Origin: Pseudomonadota bacterium
GTDB taxonomy: Bacteria; Pseudomonadota; Gammaproteobacteria; Burkholderiales; Ferrovaceae
DNA: 15,306 bases
Reading direction: 5' to 3'
Assembly: GCA_021828575.1 (NCBI GenBank)
Contig: JAJZEL010000021.1
Span: forward strand, 1-15,306
The first letter of the stretch is position 1. The number at the start of each line of letters is the position of its first letter. Both the position numbers and the translations under genes were made by a program. Below, piece after piece: positions 5,909 to 13,679 of this stretch. The notes under the pieces are model-generated. The model ran no database searches. It saw only the letters and a list, made by a program, of their open reading frames with translations, and was not told the DNA's origin.

Positions 5909-8272
5909 CTATCTCAATCTGGCATCGAAGTGCTGCTGCAGGACACCCAGCAGGGACTTGACGCCTGCCTCCAGCTCCGATTCCGTCATTGTTCTTTCAG
6001 TATCCTGCATAACTATACGAAAAGCAATGCTTTTCTTCCCTGGCTCAAGCCCTTCACCCTGGTAAACATCGAACAGAATCACCTCCTGAACACCGGGGAT
6101 CCCTGCACTTCGCAAGGCTGTCAGCATTTCTTCAGCCGCCACTCTTTCATCCACCACCACGGCCATGTCCCGGCGCACAGGCTGAAATCTGGACACTCCC
6201 CGAAAAACCGGTTTTGAGCGGTGCAGAAGGGACTCCAACGCCAGTTCGAACATCAAAGGAGCCCTGGGCAGATCATAATGGGCCAGCAAGGCCGGGTGCA
6301 GCTCACCCAGCCAGCCAATGACCAGGTCACCCATCAGTACCTGGGCCGAACGTCCAGGGTGAAGGGCCGGATGGGCGCCACGACGAAAACTGACCGGACG
6401 GCCAGCCAGTGCCGCTTCCAGATCACCCTTGAGGTCATGGAAATCCGCCGGGGCTTTTGCTCCGGACCACTGCTCGGGTTCTACCAGACCGTACACCAGT
6501 CCACCCAGGCGTTTTTCCTGAATGTACCCACCCAGACCATCCGGATGAAAACAGCGCCCCAACTCAAACAGTCGCACCCTCTCCTGCTTGCGACTGACAT
6601 TGAAACACAGGGTATTGATCAGACCCACTGCCAGCGTACTGCGCATATGTGACAGGGTAGCCGCGATGGGATTCATGAGCTTCAGTTGGGAGGGTGCGTC
6701 GGAAAGACGCTGTTCATCTTCCGGATCCACAAAGCTGTAGGTAACCACCTCCTGGTAATCACGCTGCGCCCACCACCGTGCCACCTCTTCCTCAGCCACT
6801 TCCTTTTCGGGGGCCGGGCGCATGGCCTGTGGCCCGGAAGGTGCCTTGGCCGGGATACGGTCATACCCTTCCAAACGAGCCACTTCCTCAATGAAATCTT
6901 CTTCCATGGCCAAGTCAAACCGGTATTCTGGCGGCGTCACTTCCAGCCCCCCCGGCAAATGCCTGTCCACCTTGCAGCCCAGGCGCGACAACAGTTCTGC
7001 CATCCGGTCCATTTCCAGGGAAAGGCCCAGCACACGGTTGACCCGTTCGGCACGAACCCGTACTGGATGTCTGTCGGGCATGGGGTACCGCACTTCAATG
7101 ACTTCACCTGCCCGCCCACCACACAGTTCCAGAAGCAGCGCAGTGGCCCTTTCCATGGCTTGACGCGCATTGCCAAAATCCACTCCGCGCTCGAAGCGGT
7201 AAGCGGCATCGGAAGTCACACCCAACCGGCGTGAACGGCCTGCCACGGCTCCAGGCGCAAAAAAGGCGCACTCCAGAAATACCTCCCGCGTACCCTTTCC
7301 CACTGCGGAAGACAGTCCGCCCATGATGCCTGCCAGGGCTACGGGCCCCGATTCATCGGCAATCACCAGCAGATCGGCCTGAAGGGAAATATCTTGTTCA
7401 TTCAAAAGCTTAATGGATTCCCCTTCACGAGCCCAGCGCACCTGCAACCCACCTTTCAGGGTCCGGCTGTCAAAGGCGTGCATGGGCTGTCCCAGCTCCA
7501 GAAGAACGTAGTTGGTCACATCCACCACCAGGGAACGGGAACGCAGTCCGGACCGTTCCAGCCTGCGCACCATCCAGCCTGGCGTGGGTTGATCCGGATG
7601 CTCCAGCAACAGGGCGCGTCCCAGGTAAAGGGGGCAGGCCTCCGTGTCCAGTATGGAAATGGTGGGGGCAGGCAAAGGGGAACAGACCACAGGTTGCACT
7701 TCAGGCCCCCGGGAGGGCATGCCGACCAGTGCAGCCACTTCTCTGGCCACCCCCCGAAGACTCAAACAATCTGCCCGGTTGGGGGTGAGTTTGAGGGTGA
7801 AAAGGCGGTCATCCATATCCAGCCATTCACGCAGGTCAACTCCCGGTGGCGCATCATCTGCTAATACCATCAGCCCCGAACTGGTTTCCGCCAGGCCCAG
7901 CTCCTTTTCGGAGCACATCATTCCCGACGATTCAACACCACGCACCTTGGCTAGCCGAATGTGGAGCCCGCCAGGCAGTTGTGCCCCGACGCGGGCGCAA
8001 GGAGCCTTCATGCCCGGAACCACCTGAGGCGCTCCACAGACGATGTCCAGAACCTCGCCATGTCCCACGTTCACCTTCAGGCAATTCAGGCGATCTGCCT
8101 GGGGATGAGGGGTCACGGAAAGAATCTCTCCCACCACCACCCCGGTAAAGGGAGGGGCCACGCTTTCAAGCGCCTCCACTTCCAGTCCGGCCATGGTCAG
8201 CGTATCTGCCAGCGCTTGCGCATCCAGTGCGGGATTGACCCAGGACCTCAACCAATTTTCAGAAAATTTCAT
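5909..8272 (-). CDS. pheT: Phenylalanyl-tRNA synthetase beta subunit
   Basis: Large subunit of the alpha2-beta2 enzyme that charges tRNA-Phe; this subunit binds the tRNA and holds the editing site that removes mischarged tyrosine. At 787 residues it is full length. Visible domains in order: the EMAP-like tRNA-binding fold (about 39-148, HPQADRLNCLKVNVG and DIVCGAP), the B3/B4 editing region, B5 (about 400-475), the catalytic-like core, and the C-terminal ferredoxin-fold anticodon-binding domain (about 695-787, RFQPVRRDMAVVV through ESELEAGV). It begins 6 bases after the pheS stop. The sequence just before the ATG is AT-rich and has no Shine-Dalgarno motif, so translation is likely coupled to pheS. 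Confidence 0.98.
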   Translation of the reverse strand: MKFSENWLRSWVNPALDAQALADTLTMAGLEVEALESVAPPFTGVVVGEILSVTPHPQADRLNCLKVNVGHGEVLDIVCGAPQVVPGMKAPCARVGAQLPGGLHIRLAKVRGVESSGMMCSEKELGLAETSSGLMVLADDAPPGVDLREWLDMDDRLFTLKLTPNRADCLSLRGVAREVAALVGMPSRGPEVQPVVCSPLPAPTISILDTEACPLYLGRALLLEHPDQPTPGWMVRRLERSGLRSRSLVVDVTNYVLLELGQPMHAFDSRTLKGGLQVRWAREGESIKLLNEQDISLQADLLVIADESGPVALAGIMGGLSSAVGKGTREVFLECAFFAPGAVAGRSRRLGVTSDAAYRFERGVDFGNARQAMERATALLLELCGGRAGEVIEVRYPMPDRHPVRVRAERVNRVLGLSLEMDRMAELLSRLGCKVDRHLPGGLEVTPPEYRFDLAMEEDFIEEVARLEGYDRIPAKAPSGPQAMRPAPEKEVAEEEVARWWAQRDYQEVVTYSFVDPEDEQRLSDAPSQLKLMNPIAATLSHMRSTLAVGLINTLCFNVSRKQERVRLFELGRCFHPDGLGGYIQEKRLGGLVYGLVEPEQWSGAKAPADFHDLKGDLEAALAGRPVSFRRGAHPALHPGRSAQVLMGDLVIGWLGELHPALLAHYDLPRAPLMFELALESLLHRSKPVFRGVSRFQPVRRDMAVVVDERVAAEEMLTALRSAGIPGVQEVILFDVYQGEGLEPGKKSIAFRIVMQDTERTMTESELEAGVKSLLGVLQQHFDARLR

Positions 8273-8278
8273 TTTTAA

Positions 8279-9301
8279 TCAGTTAAATTGGCGAAGAAAT
8301 CTCAAATCATTTTCAAAAAACAACCTTAAATCATTGACACCATAAGACAACATGGCCAACCTCTCAACTCCCATCCCAAAAGCAAAACCCAGGTAGCGTT
8401 CACTGTCGATACCCAGAGGGGTCAGCACATTCGGATGCACCATGCCACAGCCCAGCACTTCAAGCCAGCCTGTGTGGCTGCACACCCGGCAACCCTTCCC
8501 GCCACAGATGACGCACCCGATGTCCATCTCCGCCGAAGGCTCGGTAAAGGGAAAGAACGAAGGGCGGAAACGCGCCTTGAGGTCTGATTCCTCGAAAAAA
8601 TGGCGCATGAAGTCAATAAGCAGGCCTTTGAGCGCACTGAAAGACACCTGCTCATCCACCCATAACCCTTCCACCTGGTGAAACATGGGGGTGTGGGTCA
8701 TATCAGAGTCACACCGGTATACGCGCCCGGGAACGATGACTTTCAGCGGTGGTTCATGTTGCTCCATGTAACGCACCTGCATGGGGGATGTGCGGGTACG
8801 CAGCACATGGGTGGGATCCAGATAGAACGTGTCATGCATGGCCCGGGCAGGATGGTTTTCCGGGATATTGAGAGCCGTGAAGTTATAGGCGTCCGTCTCC
8901 ACTTCGGGGCCATCAGCTACGTCAAACCCCATGGAATGAAACAGGGTACGAATGCGTGACAGGGTTCGGCTCACAGGATGCAACCCGCCCGTGCCTCGCC
9001 CTCTGCCCGGCAGGGTCACATCCAAAGCCTGGGCCGCCAGTTGCGCTTCCATCAGGCGGCGCGCCATAAACTCTCGACGCTCTGTCACCACCGTCTCCAG
9101 TGCCGACTTGACCCGGTTGATCTCCGCTCCGGCTGTCTTGCGTTCCTCGGGAGGCAATTGCCCCAGGGTTTTCATGCGTTCCGTCAACCGGCCTGACTTG
9201 CCCAGATAACGAGCCTTGGCCTCTTCCAGGCGCGCAGGTTCGTCGATATTCGTGAGCTCGGCGATGGCTTCGTCGAGCAGGGTTTGTAGATCTTGTTGCA
9301 T
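8279..9301 (-). CDS. pheS: Phenylalanyl-tRNA synthetase alpha subunit
   Basis: Catalytic subunit that activates phenylalanine with ATP and transfers it to tRNA-Phe. The 340 residues hold the N-terminal coiled coil (about 1-90), then the class II core: GPEVETDAYNFTALNIPENHPAR, motif 2 (RVYRCDSDMTHTPMFHQVEG, 193-212) and motif 3 (GFAFGMGVERLAML, 305-318). A CxxC-x4-CxxC cluster (Cys263, Cys266, Cys271, Cys274) sits before LEVLGCGMVHPNV; E. coli PheS lacks it, but many other bacterial PheS proteins carry it. The ATG agrees with the family N-terminus even though its Shine-Dalgarno sequence is weak. A GC-rich hairpin lies in the 63-base gap from rplT. I see no Phe-rich leader peptide of the E. coli pheM type in that gap. 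Confidence 0.98.
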   Translation of the reverse strand: MQQDLQTLLDEAIAELTNIDEPARLEEAKARYLGKSGRLTERMKTLGQLPPEERKTAGAEINRVKSALETVVTERREFMARRLMEAQLAAQALDVTLPGRGRGTGGLHPVSRTLSRIRTLFHSMGFDVADGPEVETDAYNFTALNIPENHPARAMHDTFYLDPTHVLRTRTSPMQVRYMEQHEPPLKVIVPGRVYRCDSDMTHTPMFHQVEGLWVDEQVSFSALKGLLIDFMRHFFEESDLKARFRPSFFPFTEPSAEMDIGCVICGGKGCRVCSHTGWLEVLGCGMVHPNVLTPLGIDSERYLGFAFGMGVERLAMLSYGVNDLRLFFENDLRFLRQFN

Positions 9302-9324
9302 GGCGAAGAAGCTCGATAGACCCC

Positions 9325-9353
9325 GCCCGGGCCAGCAGAATCCGGCCCCGGGC
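9325..9353 (-). repeat. GC-rich hairpin between rplT and pheS
   Basis: GCCCGGGCC (9325-9333) pairs with GGCCCCGGGC (9344-9353), nine base pairs with one bulged base and a 10-base loop. On the minus strand it is followed by GGGGTCTATC, not a T-run. It is therefore not a standard intrinsic terminator. It could be an RNA processing site, a stabiliser of the upstream ribosomal-protein message, or part of an attenuator. Confidence 0.55.
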
Positions 9354-9364
9354 AGGAGAGGAGA

Positions 9365-9724
9365 TCAGGCCGCCAGGGTGGCGCGGGCCGTGTCTACCAT
9401 CTTGAGAAATGCAGGCTTGTCAAAAACGGCCAGGTCGGCCAGAACTTTCCGGTCCACCAGGACATCCGCCTTTTTCAGACCATTCATGAATGTGCTGTAG
9501 GTCAGACCACATTCACGGGCCGCCGCGTTGATACGGGCAATCCAGAGCACACGGAAATCGCGCTTGCGACGACGACGGTCACGATAGGCATACTGCCCTG
9601 CCTTCATGACGGCTTCTTTGGCAATGCGATAGACGTTCTTGCGACGACCGCGATAACCCTTGGCCTGTTCCAGAACTTTCTTGTGACGCGCGTGGGCCGT
9701 TACACCCCTTTTGACTCTTGGCAT
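9365..9724 (-). CDS. rplT: Large-subunit ribosomal protein L20
   Basis: L20 binds 23S rRNA early in 50S assembly, and in E. coli also represses its own operon by binding the mRNA. The 119-residue product is full length, very basic, and begins MPRVKRGVTAHARHKKVL, followed by YRGRRKNVYRIAKEAVMKAGQYAYRDRRRRKRDFR and the globular C-terminal half that binds the operator in E. coli. GGGAGG precedes the ATG at good spacing. It follows rpmI by 13 bases. Confidence 0.98.
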   Translation of the reverse strand: MPRVKRGVTAHARHKKVLEQAKGYRGRRKNVYRIAKEAVMKAGQYAYRDRRRRKRDFRVLWIARINAAARECGLTYSTFMNGLKKADVLVDRKVLADLAVFDKPAFLKMVDTARATLAA

Positions 9725-9737
9725 TTCGGGGCCTCCC

Positions 9738-9935
9738 TCAAGCGTATGGCAACATGGCTTTCACTGAAGCCACGTTGGTGGAATGGATTTCGGCTGAACC
9801 GCGAAGCTGACGCTTGGTCTTGGTGGTCTTCTTGGTCAGGATGTGGCGCTTGAACGCCTGCGAGCGTTTGATACTACCGCTACCGCGCACTCGAAAGCGC
9901 TTGGCAGCACCGCTCTTGGTCTTCATTTTGGGCAT
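9738..9935 (-). CDS. rpmI: Large-subunit ribosomal protein L35
   Basis: A small basic protein of the 50S subunit, 65 residues, full length. It begins MPKMKTKSGAAKRFRV and contains the conserved HILTKKTTKTKRQLRG. An ideal AGGAGG (plus 9940-9945) lies 4 bases before the ATG. The 83-base gap from infC is the place where the E. coli L20 operator controls rpmI-rplT translation. I can see no obvious copy of the 23S rRNA site here by eye, so that control is only an expectation. Confidence 0.98.
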   Translation of the reverse strand: MPKMKTKSGAAKRFRVRGSGSIKRSQAFKRHILTKKTTKTKRQLRGSAEIHSTNVASVKAMLPYA

Positions 9936-10018
9936 GATGCCTCCTGTTTAAACCGCGCCAGGTGTCCGGGGATTCCCGACTCTTGTTGACCTGGACACGC
10001 CTTGTGATACTTGCCTGG

Positions 10019-10615
10019 TCAGGGCGCGAGCCCTTCCCCTTCGGGGGGCGGGGTCTCCGCCTGATGGGAAGAGGGTTTGGCCCCCTTCACCGGTTCCTGT
10101 TTTTTCTTGGGGGACAGCACCATGACCATCTGCCGCCCTTCCATCTTGGGAAACTGCTCCACCACGCCGTAAGCCTGAAGATCGGCTTCCACGCGCTTCA
10201 GCAGGTTGTAACCCAGCTCCTGGTGAGTCATTTCACGACCACGGAACCGCAAGGTCACTTTGGTCTTGTCACCCTCCGTCAGGAACCGGATCAGGTTGCG
10301 CACCTTGATGGCGTAATCGCCATCGTCAGTACCCGGACGAAACTTGATTTCCTTGACCTGGATCTGCTTTTGCTTGACCTTGGCTTCATGCTGCCGCTTG
10401 CTTTCACGGTACTTGAACTTGCCAAAGTCCATGAGCCGACAGACTGGTGGTTTGGACATGGGAGCGATTTCCACCAAGTCCACTTCCGCCTCCTCGGCGA
10501 GCCTCAAGGCTTCCGTCACCTTGACGATTCCCACCTGCTCACCATCCACGCCAATCAAACGAACTTCAGAAACCGTAATTTCTCCGTTGACCCGGACTTC
10601 CTTCAATTGAGCGAT
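10019..10615 (-). CDS. infC: Translation initiation factor IF-3
   Basis: IF-3 binds the 30S subunit, checks the start codon and initiator tRNA, and keeps the subunits apart. The N-domain (about 1-75) shows VRVNGEITVSEVRLIG, LVEIAP and PPVCRLMDFGKFKY. A basic linker (RESKRQHEAKVKQKQ) leads to the C-domain with VKEIKFRPGTDDGDY and RFRGREMTHQELG. A tail of about 27 residues rich in Lys, Pro and Glu extends beyond the usual end. I chose the AUC codon at 10615-10613 as the start because AGGAGG lies 8 bases upstream; the GTG at 10621 is only 2 bases from it and would add two residues (MA). Rare AUU or AUC starts are typical of infC and allow IF-3 to limit its own synthesis. The gene follows thrS by 66-72 bases. 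Confidence 0.95.
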   Translation of the reverse strand: MAQLKEVRVNGEITVSEVRLIGVDGEQVGIVKVTEALRLAEEAEVDLVEIAPMSKPPVCRLMDFGKFKYRESKRQHEAKVKQKQIQVKEIKFRPGTDDGDYAIKVRNLIRFLTEGDKTKVTLRFRGREMTHQELGYNLLKRVEADLQAYGVVEQFPKMEGRQMVMVLSPKKKQEPVKGAKPSSHQAETPPPEGEGLAP

Positions 10616-10629
10616 AGCCACTACCTCCT
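10613..10629 (-). promoter_or_regulatory. infC ribosome-binding site and probable AUC start codon
   Basis: Minus-strand order is AGGAGG (10629-10624), TAGTGGCT (8 bases), then ATC (10615-10613). The only normal-looking alternative, GTG at 10621-10619, is just 2 bases from AGGAGG, too close for efficient initiation. The AUC reading gives a protein beginning AQLKEVRVNGEI after the initiator Met, in line with IF-3 N-termini. Confidence 0.65.
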
Positions 10630-10687
10630 GAAAACAAATTAAAACGGACCCGCACCCCGCCGCTGCAGGGCATGATCCACCGTACGG

Positions 10688-12607
10688 TTAACCGGCGCTC
10701 CCTGAACGGGCCGCCACTTCCGACTGCAGGCGCTCCACAAATGCCTCGAGGGACATGGGGCCATGATCCTCCCCGCCTCTCCCACGAACAGCCACCCGAC
10801 CGGACTGGACTTCTTTGTCGCCCACCACCAGTTGATATGGCACCTTCTGAAGACTGTGCTCGCGGATTTTATAGGTGATTTTCTCGTTGCGCAAGTCCGA
10901 CTCCACCCGGAACCCCTGATCATGCAAGGTTTTTTCCACTTTCCGGACATAATCCGCCTGTCCTTCCGAGATATTCATGACCACCGCCTGCACCGGAGAC
11001 AGCCAGAGCGGCAGGGCCCCACTGTAATGTTCAATCAGGATGCCGATGAATCGTTCCAGCGATCCCACGATGGCCCGATGCAGCATGACCGGCACGCGGC
11101 GGCTGTTATCCTCTGCCACATAGCTGGCCTCCAGCCGTCCCGGCATGGAAAAGTCGGCCTGGATCGTCCCGCACTGCCATGTCCGACCAATGCTGTCCCT
11201 CAGGTGAAACTCGATTTTTGGTCCATAGAACGCCCCTTCCCCGGGAAGCTCCTCAAAAGGCACACCGGTGTTCTGCAAGGCCAGGCGCAAGGCTGCTTCA
11301 GCCTTGTCCCACACATCATCGCTACCCACCCGCTGCTCCGGACGGGTGGCCAACTTGTACTGGACATCCGAAAACCCGAAATCCGAATAGGTGGTTCCGA
11401 GCAACCGGATAAAATCGGACACTTCAGACTGGATCTGGTCCTCGGTACAGAAAATATGGCCATCATCCTGCGTGAACCCCCGAACCCGCATGACCCCATG
11501 CAGTGACCCGGAGGGTTCATTTCTGTGACACGAACCAAATTCCCCATACCGAACAGGGAGATCACGATAACTCTTGATGCCTTGATTAAAGATTTGCACG
11601 TGCCCGGGACAATTCATGGGCTTGATGGCAAAATCCCGTGATTCGGACTCCGTGGTGAACATATTCTTGTGAAAATTGGCCCAATGGCCGGATTTTTCCC
11701 AGAGCACCCGGTCGATAATCTGGGGACAACGCACTTCCTGGTAGCCATTGTCGCGGTACACCTTGCGCAGGTATTGCTCCACCTCCTGCCATAGGGCCCA
11801 TCCCTTGGGATGCCAGAACACCATGCCGGGAGCCTCGTCCTGGAGGTGAAACAGGTCCAGTTGCTTGGCCAGCCTGCGGTGATCCCGTTTTTCGGCCTCC
11901 TCCAGACGATGCAGGTAGGCCTCCTGGTCTTCCTTGCGTCCCCAGGCCGTGCCATATACCCGGGTGAGCATTGCATTTTTCGAGTCGCCACGCCAATAGG
12001 CGCCAGCCACCCTCATGAGCTTGAAAACCTTGAGCTTGCCGGTGGTGGGCACGTGGGGTCCGCGACACAGATCCACAAAATTGCCCTGCCGATACAGGGA
12101 AATGTCTTCCCCCGCCGGAATGCTCCCAATGATCTGGGCCTTGTAATGCTCTCCCATGTTTTCAAAGTAGGTCACGGCTGCGTCACGGGGCATCAGTTCA
12201 CGGTGCACGGGTAGATCGCGTTTTGCAATCTCCCCCATGCGACGTTCGATGGAAGACAGGTCTTCGGGAGTGAAGGGGCGCTCGTAGGCAAAATCGTAGT
12301 AAAACCCGTCCTCGATCACAGGACCAATGGTGACCTGGGCCGTGGGATAGAGCTCCTTGACGGCATGGGCCAACAGGTGGGCTGTGGAATGGCGCAGGAT
12401 TTCAACCCCTTCGGGGTCACGATCCGTGATGATGGCCAGATCGACATCGGCAGAAAGCTGGGTAGACAAGTCCACGAGCCGCCCATTGACGCGACCCGCC
12501 AGAGCCACCCTGGCAAGGCCGGCACCAATGCTAGCCGCCACATCTGACACGGCGAGCGGAGCATCGTAAGAACGGATTGAACCGTCCGGCAATCGAATGG
12601 AGATCAC
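10688..12607 (-). CDS. thrS: Threonyl-tRNA synthetase
   Basis: Class II enzyme that charges tRNA-Thr and edits mischarged serine. The 639 residues are full length. In order: TGS domain (1-60), editing domain with His73 and His77 in HSTAHLLAH and Cys181 and His185 in CRGPH, and the catalytic core. The zinc ligands that recognise threonine are visible: Cys333 (PMNCPGH), His384 (TQDDGHIFC) and His510 (VMLHRAIVGSLERF). Motif 2 is FGSCHRNEPSG, and the anticodon-binding domain ends the protein. It starts with GTG, preceded by GAGGG at good spacing. A TAGAAT -10 box lies about 30 bases upstream, giving a leader of only about 20 bases. That is too short for the long thrS operator of E. coli, so autoregulation, if any, must differ. 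This is the first gene of the translation operon. Confidence 0.98.
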   Translation of the reverse strand: MISIRLPDGSIRSYDAPLAVSDVAASIGAGLARVALAGRVNGRLVDLSTQLSADVDLAIITDRDPEGVEILRHSTAHLLAHAVKELYPTAQVTIGPVIEDGFYYDFAYERPFTPEDLSSIERRMGEIAKRDLPVHRELMPRDAAVTYFENMGEHYKAQIIGSIPAGEDISLYRQGNFVDLCRGPHVPTTGKLKVFKLMRVAGAYWRGDSKNAMLTRVYGTAWGRKEDQEAYLHRLEEAEKRDHRRLAKQLDLFHLQDEAPGMVFWHPKGWALWQEVEQYLRKVYRDNGYQEVRCPQIIDRVLWEKSGHWANFHKNMFTTESESRDFAIKPMNCPGHVQIFNQGIKSYRDLPVRYGEFGSCHRNEPSGSLHGVMRVRGFTQDDGHIFCTEDQIQSEVSDFIRLLGTTYSDFGFSDVQYKLATRPEQRVGSDDVWDKAEAALRLALQNTGVPFEELPGEGAFYGPKIEFHLRDSIGRTWQCGTIQADFSMPGRLEASYVAEDNSRRVPVMLHRAIVGSLERFIGILIEHYSGALPLWLSPVQAVVMNISEGQADYVRKVEKTLHDQGFRVESDLRNEKITYKIREHSLQKVPYQLVVGDKEVQSGRVAVRGRGGEDHGPMSLEAFVERLQSEVAARSGSAG

Positions 12608-12635
12608 GGAAATCCCTCATGAACGGAAGCACGAA

Positions 12636-12663
12636 ATTCTAGCACAGCAGGCTCCATCCAAGA
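12636..12663 (-). promoter_or_regulatory. Candidate promoter of the thrS-infC-rpmI-rplT-pheST-ihfA operon
   Basis: On the minus strand GCTAGAAT gives a strong -10 hexamer TAGAAT (plus 12636-12641). A partial -35, TCTTGG (plus 12658-12663), lies 16 bases further upstream. It fits in the short gap between the yghU-like gene and thrS and would yield a leader of about 20 bases. Confidence 0.55.
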
Positions 12664-12675
12664 CCCGCCAAGGTG

Positions 12676-13548
12676 TTAATCAGTGGCCTTGATGGCCCGC
12701 CGTCGGACCTCGAAGTCGCTGGCATCATGGCGCTCATGCAATTGACTGGCAGGATCACCAAACGTCCGGTTGACCATTCGCCCCCGTTGTACTGCGGGAC
12801 GCTGCCAGACGGTTTCTGCCCAGCGCTGCACATGCCGGTACTCGTGCACCGCCAGGAACTCGGCGGCATCATAAAGCCATCCTTTCACCAAGGCACCATA
12901 CCAGGGCCAGATGGCCATGTCGGCGATGGTGTATTCAGCTCCTGCCACGTATTGATTGCCTGCCAGCCTCGTGTCGAGCACATGGAGCTGTCGTTTCGTC
13001 TCCATGGCAAAACGGTCAATGGCGTACTCCATTTTCGTTGGGGCGTAGGCATAAAAATGACCAAAACCGCCCCCCAGATAAGGAGCGCTGCCCACCTGCC
13101 AGAATAGCCATGACAAACACTCGCTACGGGCCTCATGCCCGGAAGGCAGGAAAGCGCTGAACTTTTCAGCCAAATAGAGCAGGATGGCGCCAGACTCAAA
13201 TATCCTGACCGGTTGGGGTCCATTACGATCCACCAGCACCGGAATCTTGGAATTGGGGTTCACTTCCACGAATCCGCTGCCAAACTGCTCACCCTCATTG
13301 ATCCGGATCAGCCAGGCATCATACTCGGCCCCCCCATGCCCCAGTGCCACCAATTCCTCCAGCATCACCGTGACTTTCACACCATTCGGTGTTCCCAGGG
13401 AATACAGCTGAAGGGGATGGCGCCCCACCGGCAGCTCTTTGGGGTGCGTGGCACCCGACACGGGACGGTTGATACTGGCAAACTGACCACCACTGGGCTT
13501 GTTCCACTGCCATACCTGGGGGGGTACGTATTCCTGAGCGTCCGACAT
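12676..13548 (-). CDS. yghU: YghU-type glutathione transferase / disulfide-bond oxidoreductase
   Basis: A cytosolic nu-class glutathione transferase of 290 residues, close to the E. coli YghU length. Such proteins bind two glutathione molecules and reduce disulfides and organic hydroperoxides. The family opening YVPPQVWQWNKPSGGQFASI is complete, followed by the thioredoxin-like half with YSLGTPNGVKVTVMLEEL, the cis-proline region NPNSKIPVLVDR and the ESGAILLYLAEKF helix. The helical C-domain has SWLFWQVGSAPYLGGGFGHF and YTIADMAIWPWYG. I chose ATG at 13548 because family homology begins right there; a longer reading to 13746 would run into the start of divergent alkB. The next gene on this strand is thrS, which has its own promoter. 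A redox or detoxification role fits the neighbouring alkylation-repair genes but is not proven by it. Confidence 0.93.
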   Translation of the reverse strand: MSDAQEYVPPQVWQWNKPSGGQFASINRPVSGATHPKELPVGRHPLQLYSLGTPNGVKVTVMLEELVALGHGGAEYDAWLIRINEGEQFGSGFVEVNPNSKIPVLVDRNGPQPVRIFESGAILLYLAEKFSAFLPSGHEARSECLSWLFWQVGSAPYLGGGFGHFYAYAPTKMEYAIDRFAMETKRQLHVLDTRLAGNQYVAGAEYTIADMAIWPWYGALVKGWLYDAAEFLAVHEYRHVQRWAETVWQRPAVQRGRMVNRTFGDPASQLHERHDASDFEVRRRAIKATD

Positions 13549-13637
13549 GTGCGTTCCAACCTGTTTGCAGAATAAATGGGTAGGATAACCTGCCTGGCAA
13601 CTGATATGAACGGCATCAAGAGGCGCGGATGACCACC

Positions 13638-13679
13638 ATGAGTCTTTTTGACGACCCCCAACCGGGTGAATAGGAGCGC
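13638..13679 (+). pseudogene. alkB: Detached alkB N-terminus ending in an in-frame amber codon
   Basis: ATG at 13638 opens MSLFDDPQPGE, then TAG (13671-13673), then GAG CGC, and then the ATG at 13680 in the same frame. LFDD followed by a short variable stretch resembles the N-terminus of AlkB proteins (E. coli starts MLDLFADAEP). The amber codon thus seems to interrupt a once longer gene; one base change, for example from CAG, would produce it. The TAG is the start of TAGGAG, so the stop overlaps a Shine-Dalgarno-like AGGAG three bases before the internal ATG. This would favour termination and restart. Confidence 0.6.

Noticed and set aside
8279..8350. AT-rich patch at the pheS-pheT junction as a foreign insertion
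   Set aside because: It encodes the normal C-terminus of PheS (ENDLRFLRQFN) in frame, so it is only local codon bias.
8480..8514. CxxC-x4-CxxC cluster in PheS as a novel zinc site
   Set aside because: E. coli PheS lacks it, but similar clusters occur in many other bacterial PheS proteins, so it is not new.
9962..10642. Plus-strand ORF (226 residues)
   Set aside because: Antisense to infC; composition biased and no family features.
10763..11506. Plus-strand ORF (247 residues)
   Set aside because: Antisense shadow of thrS, whose catalytic motifs are intact on the other strand.
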